NCBI RefSeq assembly: GCF_030519475.1
Contig: NZ_JAUMKD010000009.1
Location: forward strand, 186,001-250,000
Direction: 5' to 3'
Source: Micromonospora sp. C28SCA-DRY-2
GTDB taxonomy: Bacteria > Actinomycetota > Actinomycetes > Mycobacteriales > Micromonosporaceae
Length of the DNA: 64,000 nucleotides
Both the position numbers and the translations under genes were made by a program. Under the pieces are notes generated by a model. That model worked only from the letters and a program-made list of their open reading frames with translations. It was not told the origin of the DNA and did no database searches. Positions 40,050 to 47,830 of the stretch are shown piece after piece (within the stretch, counting starts at the first letter, position 1; each line of letters opens with the position of its first letter).

Positions 40050-41291
40050 TCAGGCCGGCTGGGTGCGCAGGTACCGGCCGAAGTGCGGGACGGTGAAGGC
40101 CACGGTGCCCCGCTCGCCGGAGTAGATCAGCCCCTTCTTGATCAGCGCGTCCCGCGCCGGGGAGAGGCTGGCCGGCTTGCGCCCCAGCGCCCGGGCGATC
40201 TCGGCGGTCGGCACCGCGGCGTCCATGTCGTCCCGGCCGCCTCCGTCCGTCTCGCCCTCGACCAGCGAGAGGGTGGCCATCGCGCGCATGTACTCGCGCT
40301 CCGCCGGGGTGGCCCGCTCGAACCGGGAACCGAAGAAGCCGACCGCCAGCTCCGCCTCCGCCTCCGGCGCGGCCACCCGGACGTCCGCGGCGGTGATCGG
40401 CGAGCGCGGGGCGTGGTCCCAGGTGGCCTTCCCGTACGCCTGGACGAAGTACGGGTAGCCGCCGGACTTCTCGTAGAGCAGGTCGAGCGCCTTCTGCTCG
40501 TACTCCACCTCCTCGCGCTCGGCCGGCGCGCAGAGTGCCTGGTCGGCGGCGATCCGGTCGAGCCGGTCGATGCGCTGGTACCGGAAGAGCCGCTCGGAGT
40601 ACGACTTGGCGGCGCTGAGCACGGCCGGCAGGTGCGGCAGCCCGGCGCCGACCACGATCAGCGGCGCGCCCAGCTGGGACAGCTCGTGGCAGGCGGCGCA
40701 GAGCGCGGAGACGTCCTCGGGCCCGAGGTCCTGCATCTCGTCGATGAAGATGGCGATGCCGGTGCCGACGTCGCTGGCCACCCCGGCGGCGTCGGTGAGC
40801 AGCTCGACCAGGTCGATCTCGATGTCGCCGGAGTCGGCCCGGCCGCTGGCGGCGGGCACGTCGATGCCGGGTTGCCAGCGGTCCCGCAGCTTCGGCGCGG
40901 CGCCGCCCCGGCCGGTCGGCGCGGAGCGCTGGGCGAACGCCTTGAGCACGCCGAGGAAGGCGTCGATCCGGTCCGGCGCGCGGTGTCGCGGGGCCAGTTC
41001 GCGGACCGCCATGTGCAGGGCAGCGGCGATCGGGCGGCGCAGCGACTGGTCCGGCCGGGCCTCGATCTTGCCGCTGCCCCAGAGCCGGTTGATCGCCTGC
41101 GAGCGCAGGGTGTTGAGCAGCACGGTCTTGCCGACGCCGCGCAGGCCGGTGAGCATCAGGCTGCGTTCGGGGCGGCCGCGCGCGATCCGCTCCAGCACGA
41201 TGTCGAAGACGTCCAGCTCGCGTCCCCGCCCGGCGAGCTCGGGCGGACGCTGGCCGGCGCCCGGGGCGTACGGGTTGCGGACCGGATCCAC
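40050..41291 (-). CDS. AAA ATPase with a C-terminal winged-helix-like domain
   Basis: The roughly 413-residue protein resembles ORC/Cdc6-like or STAND-like ATPases: Walker A LTGLRGVGKT, Walker B IAIFIDEMQDL, sensor region IVVGAGLPHLP and a C-terminal domain with AEIARALGRKPASLSPARDALIKKGLI, a winged helix-like part. The cellular role is unknown; such proteins occur widely in actinobacteria outside clear operons. The start may be the GTG at 41291 or at 41300; GATACT stands just upstream and could drive a leaderless transcript. The promoter region bears a palindrome repeated once more 95 bases away. Confidence 0.75.
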   Translation of the reverse strand: MDPVRNPYAPGAGQRPPELAGRGRELDVFDIVLERIARGRPERSLMLTGLRGVGKTVLLNTLRSQAINRLWGSGKIEARPDQSLRRPIAAALHMAVRELAPRHRAPDRIDAFLGVLKAFAQRSAPTGRGGAAPKLRDRWQPGIDVPAASGRADSGDIEIDLVELLTDAAGVASDVGTGIAIFIDEMQDLGPEDVSALCAACHELSQLGAPLIVVGAGLPHLPAVLSAAKSYSERLFRYQRIDRLDRIAADQALCAPAEREEVEYEQKALDLLYEKSGGYPYFVQAYGKATWDHAPRSPITAADVRVAAPEAEAELAVGFFGSRFERATPAEREYMRAMATLSLVEGETDGGGRDDMDAAVPTAEIARALGRKPASLSPARDALIKKGLIYSGERGTVAFTVPHFGRYLRTQPA

Positions 41292-41311
41292 GCATCGCAC
41301 AGTATCGGGCC

Positions 41312-41331
41312 GTCTAGCTGGGAGGCTAGAC
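41312..41331. promoter_or_regulatory. Palindromic operator GTCTAGC-N6-GCTAGAC (copy 1)
   Basis: A perfect 7-base inverted repeat with the 6-base spacer TGGGAG lies just upstream of the AAA ATPase start, beside its probable -10 box. The same arms and spacer length recur at 41407-41426. Confidence 0.55.
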
Positions 41332-41395
41332 ATCCGTAGATGGGGCTACCGCGTGTCGCGCCGGTCGACCGGCCGGCCGGAGCCGCGTCGAGACA

Positions 41396-41437
41396 AAACT
41401 AGGGCTGTCTAGCGTCCACGCTAGACAGCCCTAGTTT
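41396..41437 (-). terminator. Terminator hairpin that contains a second GTCTAGC-N6-GCTAGAC copy
   Basis: Two 20-base arms (AAACTAGGGCTGTCTAGCGT and its exact complement) flank CC. In minus direction TTTTGTC follows, so it can end transcripts of the LppU-like gene at 41447. Its core (41407-41426) is GTCTAGC-N6-GCTAGAC, the same palindrome as at 41312-41331. Confidence 0.8.
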
Positions 41438-41446
41438 CCGCGATGA

Positions 41447-42502
41447 CTACCGCTTCCGGAGGCAGAGCACGTAGTCGAAGATGTCGACCGAGTTGTCGTG
41501 CACGTAGTGCGCGGTCGACCGGGGCGCCCGCGTCTTGCACTGGTCGGCGTCAGTGGTCGCCGGCAGCCGCAGCAGCACCTCGTACGTGTTCGGGCCGCAC
41601 GGCACCTTGCGCAGCTCGGCGTCGTCGTCGGTGCCGTCGTTGACCACGCAGTCGCCCTTGGCGTAGTCGTCGTCGTCCTTGGTCGGGCTCGGTTCCGCGC
41701 TGCTCTCGTCCGGGCTCGGCTCGGCGGTCGGGTCGGCCGACGCGCTCGCCGACACCGTCGGCGTCGGGCTCGGGTCGTCGTCCTCGCCGGCCTGCCACAC
41801 CGCCCAGCCGGCCAGGCCGAGGCAGGGACAGAGGACCAGCACCACGACCAGGCCGATGATCAGGGCGATCTTCCCGCCGCCACCCCGCTTCGCCGGCGGG
41901 GCGGGCGGCGTACCGAACTGACCGGGAGCCGGCGGGGGCGCGCCCCACTGCCCGGCGGCCGGCTGGGCCGGCTGCGGCCCGGCCGGCGGGAACGGCCCGG
42001 GCGGCGGCGGGTAGCCGGCCCCGGACGTGGGCGGCGGGTAACCGGCACCCGAGGTGGGCGGCGGGTAGCCCGCGCCGGGTGGTTGCGCCGGCCCGGGAGC
42101 CGGCGGCGGGTAGCCGGCGGGCGGCTGCGGCGGCTCGGCCGGCTGCGGTGCGCCGGCCGGCGGCTGGGCCCACATCGGCGTGGTGGGCGGCTCGGCGCCG
42201 CCGGAGACGGGCTGGCCCCACTGCGGTTGGGTGGGCGGTTCCTGGGCCGCGGGTGGCTGGCTCCACTGGGGCTGGGTGGGCGGTTCCTGGGCCGCGGGTG
42301 GCTGGCTCCACTGGGGCTGGGTGGGCGGTTCCTGGGCCGCCGGCGGCTGGCCCCACTGGGGCAGGGTGGGCTGGTCCTGTCCGCCGCCCGGTGGCTGGCC
42401 CCACTGGGGCAGCGTCGGGTCGACGGGCGGCGGGCCCTCCGGCCCGGCCGGCGGCCGCTGCGACGGGTCCTCCGGCTGGCCGGGTGGTCCGTAGGTGGTC
42501 AT
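41447..42502 (-). CDS. LppU/SCO3897-like protein with Pro/Gln-rich repeats (first paralogue)
   Basis: The 351-residue protein has a cytoplasmic Pro/Gln/Gly-rich tail (about 1-215) with about six 15-16-residue units around QPPAAQEPPTQPQWS, one transmembrane helix (about 220-245), an acidic Ser/Thr/Pro linker and an extracellular domain of about 80 residues with four Cys: KGDCVVND, VPCGPNTYEVLLRL, DQCKTR and DYVLCLRKR. This is the LppU/SCO3897-type domain; the Cys probably form two disulfides. Function unknown. A paralogue precedes it on the same strand (23 bases upstream), and a strong terminator follows. Confidence 0.8.
   Translation of the reverse strand: MTTYGPPGQPEDPSQRPPAGPEGPPPVDPTLPQWGQPPGGGQDQPTLPQWGQPPAAQEPPTQPQWSQPPAAQEPPTQPQWSQPPAAQEPPTQPQWGQPVSGGAEPPTTPMWAQPPAGAPQPAEPPQPPAGYPPPAPGPAQPPGAGYPPPTSGAGYPPPTSGAGYPPPPGPFPPAGPQPAQPAAGQWGAPPPAPGQFGTPPAPPAKRGGGGKIALIIGLVVVLVLCPCLGLAGWAVWQAGEDDDPSPTPTVSASASADPTAEPSPDESSAEPSPTKDDDDYAKGDCVVNDGTDDDAELRKVPCGPNTYEVLLRLPATTDADQCKTRAPRSTAHYVHDNSVDIFDYVLCLRKR
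42190..42420 (-). repeat. Tandem 45-bp coding repeat
   Basis: About six units of 45-48 bases encode PTQPQWSQPPAAQEP and variants; the three middle units are nearly identical in nucleotide sequence, so recent expansion is likely. Confidence 0.75.
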
Positions 42503-42525
42503 CTCTCCCCCAGGGGTGCGGTGGG

Positions 42526-43383
42526 TCAGCGCTGCTTCAGGCAGAGCACGAAGTCGAGGGTGTCCAGCTCGCTGTCGAAGAAGTACCAGTTGGTGTAGCC
42601 GGCGACCTTGGCGCACTTGGCCTCGGCGTCCCGCTCGCCGCTGGTCGCGCCGTCGAAGCGGCGCAGCACCTCGTACGTCTTCGGACCGCAGTCGCTGATC
42701 AGCAGCTTGGGCTTGCCACCGGGCGCCCCCTCGTTGCGGACGCACTGGCCGGCCTTGACGAACCGGGGATCGGCGGACGCCTCCGGGGCCGGCGCGCTGG
42801 GCGCCGGGCCCGCGGCGGACGGCTCCGCGCCGTCGGTGGTGGCCGGGGCGGACGCCCCGGTGGCGGCCGCCGGCGGCGGGTCGTCGTCGTCCTGGCCGAG
42901 CAGGTAGAGCACCGCGGCGCCACCACCGAGCACGAGGACCAGCACGGCCGCCAGCACCGCTAGCAACGGGCCACGGGAGCGTGGGCGCCCCGGGGGCGGG
43001 GCCGGCTCCCCGGCGTACGGGGCGGTCGGCGCGCCGACGTCCGGGTAGCCGGCGTACGGCTGCTCCGCCGGCCGGTACGGGCCCTGCCCCGGCGCGCCGT
43101 ACCCCGGCTCCGGTCGGTACGCCGGTTCCGGGGCGTAGCGGGGATCGGCGGGGTGACCGGGCTCGGTGGACCGGTACGGCCCCGACCCGTACCCGGGGTC
43201 GTAGGACGGCTCGGTGGGGCGGTAGGGGTCGCCGCCGTACTGCCCCGGCGCCGGCCGGCGCTGCTGGTAGGGGCCCTCGGGCCCGTCCCACCCGCCCCGG
43301 CGGTCCGGCTCGTACGACTCGTCGGGCCCCCGCCCGCGCCACGGCTCCGGGGAACCGCCGCCCGGTGGTCCGTAGTTCGCCAT
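42526..43383 (-). CDS. LppU/SCO3897-like protein (second paralogue)
   Basis: The 285-residue protein has a Pro/Tyr/Gly/Arg-rich cytoplasmic tail (about 1-135) with PYRPTEPSYDPGYG-like repeats, one transmembrane helix (LLAVLAAVLVLVLGGGAAVLYLL), an acidic Ala/Pro linker and an extracellular domain. The domain has four Cys in KAGQCVRNE, SDCGPKTYEVLRRFDG, AKCAKVAGYTNWYF and LDFVLCLKQR. This domain matches the paralogue at 41447 in spacing and ending. AGGAGGG precedes the ATG at 43383. The two form a likely operon; role unknown. Confidence 0.8.
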   Translation of the reverse strand: MANYGPPGGGSPEPWRGRGPDESYEPDRRGGWDGPEGPYQQRRPAPGQYGGDPYRPTEPSYDPGYGSGPYRSTEPGHPADPRYAPEPAYRPEPGYGAPGQGPYRPAEQPYAGYPDVGAPTAPYAGEPAPPPGRPRSRGPLLAVLAAVLVLVLGGGAAVLYLLGQDDDDPPPAAATGASAPATTDGAEPSAAGPAPSAPAPEASADPRFVKAGQCVRNEGAPGGKPKLLISDCGPKTYEVLRRFDGATSGERDAEAKCAKVAGYTNWYFFDSELDTLDFVLCLKQR

Positions 43384-43451
43384 GCCGCCCTCCTGGAACC
43401 AACTGGTGAGAGGCCGGCCACCAACGAGGGACGCCGACGCCCAGGCCACCG

Positions 43452-43457
43452 TAGCGT
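43452..43457 (+). promoter_or_regulatory. Possible -10 box for the EamA transporter gene
   Basis: TAGCGT ends 9 bases before the ATG at 43467; no Shine-Dalgarno sequence is visible. Confidence 0.35.
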
Positions 43458-43466
43458 GGACCACCA

Positions 43467-44495
43467 ATGAGCTCATCTCCGCCAAGTGCGTCCCCGTCCG
43501 CCGGCCCGGTCACCCGGCCGGGTCCCGGCGTCGCCGCCGGTGACCGCGCCGGCGCCGCGCCCGCCCTGATCTGGACGGCGCTGCTGCTGGTCTACGTGCT
43601 GTGGGGCTCCACCTATCTCGGCATCCGGATCGCCGTGGAGTCCATGCCGCCGCTCGCCTCGGCGGCCGCCCGGTTCGCGGTGGCCGGCCTGGTGCTCGCC
43701 GTCGTGCTGCGGCTGCGCCGCGGACCGGGGGCGTTGCGGGTGGACCGGCGCCAGCTCGCCTCCGCCGCGGTGGTCGGCGTGCTCCTGCTCGCCGGCGGCA
43801 ACGGGCTGGTCGTGCTGGCCGAGTCCGGGCCGCCGGGGGTGGCGTTGCCGTCCGGCATCGCCGCGCTGCTGGTCGCCACCGTGCCGCTGCTGGTGGTGCT
43901 GCTCCGCTCGGCCACCGGTGACCGCCCCCGGCTCTGGACGCTGGCCGGGGTGAGCCTGGGCTTCGTCGGGTTGGTGCTGCTGGTGCTGCCCAGCGGTGGG
44001 GCGGACGCGGTACCGCTCGCCGGCGCGCTGACAGTGGTGGCCGGGGCGGCCTCCTGGTCGGTCGGCTCGTTCCTGTCCGGCCGGATCCGGATGCCCGCCG
44101 ACCCGTTCGTCGCCACCGTCTACGAGATGTTCGCCGGGGCGGCGGTGCTCGCCGTCCTCGCCGTGGGCCGGGGCGAGCTGCGCGGCTTCGACCCGGGCGC
44201 GGTGACCACCCGGTCCTGGCTGGCCCTCGGCTACCTGATGGTGGCCGGCTCGCTGGTCGCCTTCACCGCGTACGTCTGGCTGCTGCACCACGCGCCGATC
44301 TCGCTGGTCTCCACGTACGCCTACGTGAACCCGGCGGTCGCGGTGGCGCTCGGCGCGCTGCTCGCCGCGGAGCCGATCACCGCGCAGGTGCTGCTCGGCG
44401 GCGCGGTCATCGTGGCCGGTGTGGCCCTGGTGGTGAGCACCGAACGCCCGCGCCGGCCGGCTGAGCCGGCGACCCCGGATCCGGCGCGCCGGTAA
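43467..44495 (+). CDS. EamA/DMT family transporter
   Basis: The 342-residue protein has ten hydrophobic segments in two repeated EamA halves, with the characteristic WGSTYLGIRIAVESMPPL in the first half and WLLHHAPISLVSTYAYVNPAVAVALG in the second. Such proteins export or import small metabolites such as amino acids. The substrate is unknown. The start ATG at 43467 lacks a ribosome binding site. It is divergent from the LppU-like pair. Confidence 0.9.
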   Translation: MSSSPPSASPSAGPVTRPGPGVAAGDRAGAAPALIWTALLLVYVLWGSTYLGIRIAVESMPPLASAAARFAVAGLVLAVVLRLRRGPGALRVDRRQLASAAVVGVLLLAGGNGLVVLAESGPPGVALPSGIAALLVATVPLLVVLLRSATGDRPRLWTLAGVSLGFVGLVLLVLPSGGADAVPLAGALTVVAGAASWSVGSFLSGRIRMPADPFVATVYEMFAGAAVLAVLAVGRGELRGFDPGAVTTRSWLALGYLMVAGSLVAFTAYVWLLHHAPISLVSTYAYVNPAVAVALGALLAAEPITAQVLLGGAVIVAGVALVVSTERPRRPAEPATPDPARR

Positions 44496-44528
44496 CCGCC
44501 CGGCGCGCCGGTAACCGCCCGGCGCGCC
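44481..44528 (+). repeat. 19-bp tandem repeat across a stop codon
   Basis: The unit CCGGCGCGCCGGTAACCGC occurs at 44481-44499 and 44500-44518, with a partial third copy. The first copy contains the TAA stop of the transporter gene and each has a GGCGCGCC core. Confidence 0.7.
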
Positions 44529-44574
44529 CGCTCGGGAGCACCCGGTAGCGCGGCCGACGGCCCGGCGGCACGGA

Positions 44575-47500
44575 TCAGATCAGCCGGAGCTGGCGGTCCT
44601 TCGGGCGGCGCGGCTCGGTCTCGCCGAAGCGTTCGAACAGGCCCGGGTCGATGGCGTCGAGGAACGGCGACGGGCGGCACTCGCGTTCCGAGCCGTGCCG
44701 GCTGCGGCGTGCGGCGTGGCTGACGTAGAGCCGGTCCTGGGCGCGGGTGAGGCCGACGAAGAAGAGGCGCCGCTCCTCGGCCACCGCGTCGTCGTCGGGC
44801 GCGGCGCCGGGCCAGCGCAGCGGCAGCAGCCCGTCCTCGCACCCGACCAGGAAGACCACCGGGAACTCCAGCCCCTTGGCCGCGTGCAGGGTGAGCAGGG
44901 TGACCGCCTCGGCCCGCGGGTCGAGCGCGTCCACCTCGGCGCCGGTGGCCAGCTGGGACAGGAACATCGGCAGGTCGTCCCCGCAGCGCCGGGCGAGCGG
45001 GGTGAGCAGGTCGACCGCCGACCGGACGTCCTCCGGGCGGACCGCGCCCGCGCCGTCCAGCGTCGGCACGGCGAAGCGCTCGGCGAGCACCTGGCCGGCC
45101 AGCCGGACCCGGGCCGCCAGCGAGCCGTCCAGCCCGCCGGCGTGCCGCAGCTCGCGGGCGATGGCGGCCACCCCGGGGCGGTCCCGCAGCCGGTCGTGCG
45201 AGCGCTTCTGCACCGGGATGTTGGCCCGGGCCAGGGCGTCCACGATCGGCGCGGCCTGCGCGTCGGTGCGGTAGAGCACCGCGATGTCGGAGAAGGAGAG
45301 CGACGTCGAGCGGCCGTCGATCCGGCCGGAGTCCAGCGACCGGTGGGAGAGCCCGCCGACCAGTTCGTCGACGGTGCGGACCACGAAGTCGGCCTCGTCG
45401 GCGACGGATGCCGCCGGGTAGCGGCCGACCAGTGGGGCCTCCGGGTCGAGCCGGGCCGGGTCCAGCCGGCGGCCGCGCACCAGCGACGACGGCGCGATGG
45501 CCTGCACCGCGGCGGCCAGGATCGGCGCCGACGAGCGGTAGTTGCGGTTCAGGCGCACCAGCCGGGCGTCGGTGAAGTCCCGGGAGAAGCGCAGGAAGTA
45601 GCCGACGTCGGCGCCGCGGAACGAGTAGATCGCCTGGTCCGGGTCGCCGATCGCGCAGAGGTTGCCGTCGGCCGGGCTGAGCAGCCGCAGCAGCTCGTAC
45701 TGCACCGCGTCGACGTCCTGGTACTCGTCGACGAAGATCCACCGCCAGCGGTCCCGGTAGCGCTCCACCAGCGCCCGGTCCTCGCGCAGCAGCGCGACCG
45801 GCAGGGTGAGCAGTTCGTCCAGGTCGACCAGGCCCTGCTTGCGCAGCAGCGCGGTGTACCCGCCCTGGTCGTCGCCGGCCTCGGCGCGGGCCGCCGCCCG
45901 GTCGGCGTCGTCGGCGATCCGGAAGTCGACCGGTAGTCCGGCCGCCTCGGCGTGCTCCCGCAGGATGGTCAGCCCGAGGGAGTGGAAGGTGCCGACGGTG
46001 ACGTCCTCGGCGACCGGGCCGAGCAGCCCGTCGAGGCGGTGCCGCAGCTCCTCGGCGGCCCGCCGGGTGAAGGTGATCGCCAGGCAGTGCTCCGGGAAGA
46101 CGTTCAGCTCCGCGCAGAGGTACGCGATCCGGTGGGTCAGCGTCCGGGTCTTGCCGGTGCCCGGGCCGGCGACGATGAGCAGCGGCCCGCCCGGCGCGGA
46201 GGCGGCCACCCGCTGCATCGCGTCGAGCCGGTCCAGCAGGCCGGTGCCGACCTCCTCCATGCCGGCGAGCATCGGCTCGAACGGCTCGTGCGGGGAGGGC
46301 GGCGGGGCGATCGGTGGCGGCGGGGGTGGGCTGGCCTTCCGCTTCGGCTCGGCCTTGGCCGCCGCCGGGCGCTTGGCCCGGGGTCGGGCCGCCGGCTCCG
46401 CGGGCCTGCGCTGCGCCGGCACGGGTACGTCGAACAGCGTCTCCGCCTGCGTCCCCGGCACCGGCCCGCCCAGTTCTGCTGGGTCGAAGAGGGTGATCAC
46501 GCCGTACTCGCCGTCGTAGCCGGGGACCCGGCGTACCTCGCCCCGGCGCAGCCGGCCGATCCCCTCGGCGAGCAGCTCACCGCCGACCCGCCCGATCTCG
46601 TCCAGCGGGGTGCGGGTGAGGATCTCCAGCTCCGGGCCGAGCGCGGCGAGCAGGTCGTTGAGCTTCCCCTCGACCTTCTTGGACCGGGCGCCCACCTTGT
46701 TGATCTCGCCGAGGATCTCGGCGAGCGGCACCAGGTGGGTCACCTCGCGGGCGTGCTCGGGGCGGTGCCCGGCCGGCCGGTCGGCCAGCTCCTCGACCCG
46801 GCTGAGCACGCCGACGGTGAGCGGCTTGCCGCACTCGGGGCAGCGGCCGCCGGCGGCGCGGGTCTGCTCGGGGGACCAGTTCACCCCGCAGAGCCGGTGC
46901 CCGTCGGCGTGGTACTTCCCCTCCTCGGGGAAGAACTCGATGGTGCCGGCGAGCCCGTCGCCGGTGCGCAGCGCGTCCCGGACGGCGAAGTAGTCGCGGG
47001 CGGTGGCGAACACGGTCGCCTCCCGGGCCAGCGCCGGCGGCGAGTGGGCGTCCGAGTTGGACACCAGCCGGTACGCGTCCAGGCTGCCGACCCGCCAGTT
47101 CATCTCCGGGTCGGAGGAGAGCCCGGTCTCCACCGCGAAGATGTGCTCGGCCAGGTCGGCGTAGCAGTCGGCGATCGCGTCGAAGCCGGACTTCGAGCCC
47201 AGCGCGGAGAACCAGGGCGTCCAGATGTGCGCGGGCACCAGGTAGCCGTCGGGGCTGGCCTCCAGGGTGATCTCCAGCAGGTCGCGGGAGTCCAGGCCGA
47301 GGATCGGCCGGCCGTCGGAGCCGAGGTTGCCGATCCGGCCGAGCGCGGTGTTGAACCGCGCCACCGCGTCCAGGTCGGGCAGGTAGATCAGGTGGTGCAC
47401 CTTGCGGGTGCGGTCGTCCCGCTTGTAGATCGTGGAGATCTCCACGCTGAGCGTGAACCGCACCGGGTCGGCCTCGGCCGCGCTGGCCAGCCGGGGTGGC

Positions 47501-47769
47501 AGCCGCCGGGCGATGTCCCGCTCCGCCTCCGGGCTGAGCCGGTAGAGGCCGGGCTCCGCCGGGTGCAGTGTCTCGCGCAGGTGGTCGTACCACGCGGGGT
47601 GGGTGAAGTCGCCGGTGCCGAGCAGGCCGATGCCCTTACGCCGGGCCCACCAGCCGAGGTTCGGCAGGGTGAGGTCACGGCTGCACGCGCGCGAGTACTT
47701 CGAGTGGATGTGCAGGTCCGCGACGAATGGCGGGAGGCCACCGGGGGGTGCGGCGCTGAACGGAGGCAC
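44575..47769 (-). CDS. Endonuclease Q-like PHP nuclease fused to UvrD/PcrA-type helicase
   Basis: About 1064 residues in two parts. The N-terminal 430 residues resemble endonuclease Q (TIGR00375): VADLHIHSKYSRACSRDL, GTGDFTHPAWYDHLRE, VHHLIYLPD, HIWTPWFSALGSKSG, NSDAHSPPAL, then the Cys cluster CGVNW...CPECGKPLTVGVLSRVEELADR. EndoQ cuts 5' of uracil, hypoxanthine and abasic sites. A Pro/Ala/Lys linker (about 450-505) follows, then a UvrD helicase: Walker A GPGTGKT, VDEYQDVD, GDPDQAIYSFRGA, LTLHAAKGLEFPVVF and FFVGLTRAQDRLYVS. All key motifs look intact. I chose the GTG at 47769 (GCAGGA upstream); GTG at 47784 is the alternative. Probably a repair enzyme joining nick and unwinding. Confidence 0.88.
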   Translation of the reverse strand: MPPFSAAPPGGLPPFVADLHIHSKYSRACSRDLTLPNLGWWARRKGIGLLGTGDFTHPAWYDHLRETLHPAEPGLYRLSPEAERDIARRLPPRLASAAEADPVRFTLSVEISTIYKRDDRTRKVHHLIYLPDLDAVARFNTALGRIGNLGSDGRPILGLDSRDLLEITLEASPDGYLVPAHIWTPWFSALGSKSGFDAIADCYADLAEHIFAVETGLSSDPEMNWRVGSLDAYRLVSNSDAHSPPALAREATVFATARDYFAVRDALRTGDGLAGTIEFFPEEGKYHADGHRLCGVNWSPEQTRAAGGRCPECGKPLTVGVLSRVEELADRPAGHRPEHAREVTHLVPLAEILGEINKVGARSKKVEGKLNDLLAALGPELEILTRTPLDEIGRVGGELLAEGIGRLRRGEVRRVPGYDGEYGVITLFDPAELGGPVPGTQAETLFDVPVPAQRRPAEPAARPRAKRPAAAKAEPKRKASPPPPPPIAPPPSPHEPFEPMLAGMEEVGTGLLDRLDAMQRVAASAPGGPLLIVAGPGTGKTRTLTHRIAYLCAELNVFPEHCLAITFTRRAAEELRHRLDGLLGPVAEDVTVGTFHSLGLTILREHAEAAGLPVDFRIADDADRAAARAEAGDDQGGYTALLRKQGLVDLDELLTLPVALLREDRALVERYRDRWRWIFVDEYQDVDAVQYELLRLLSPADGNLCAIGDPDQAIYSFRGADVGYFLRFSRDFTDARLVRLNRNYRSSAPILAAAVQAIAPSSLVRGRRLDPARLDPEAPLVGRYPAASVADEADFVVRTVDELVGGLSHRSLDSGRIDGRSTSLSFSDIAVLYRTDAQAAPIVDALARANIPVQKRSHDRLRDRPGVAAIARELRHAGGLDGSLAARVRLAGQVLAERFAVPTLDGAGAVRPEDVRSAVDLLTPLARRCGDDLPMFLSQLATGAEVDALDPRAEAVTLLTLHAAKGLEFPVVFLVGCEDGLLPLRWPGAAPDDDAVAEERRLFFVGLTRAQDRLYVSHAARRSRHGSERECRPSPFLDAIDPGLFERFGETEPRRPKDRQLRLI

Positions 47770-47830
47770 GCCGCATCCTGCCACGACCCGGCGCGCCCCC
47801 GCGCGTCGCCACGCTCGGGCGTGAGGTGCG

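Noticed and set aside
42190..42420. CRISPR-like regular repeat
   Set aside because: Units are in frame, 45-48 bases, without unique spacers, and encode Pro/Gln/Trp repeats of a protein.
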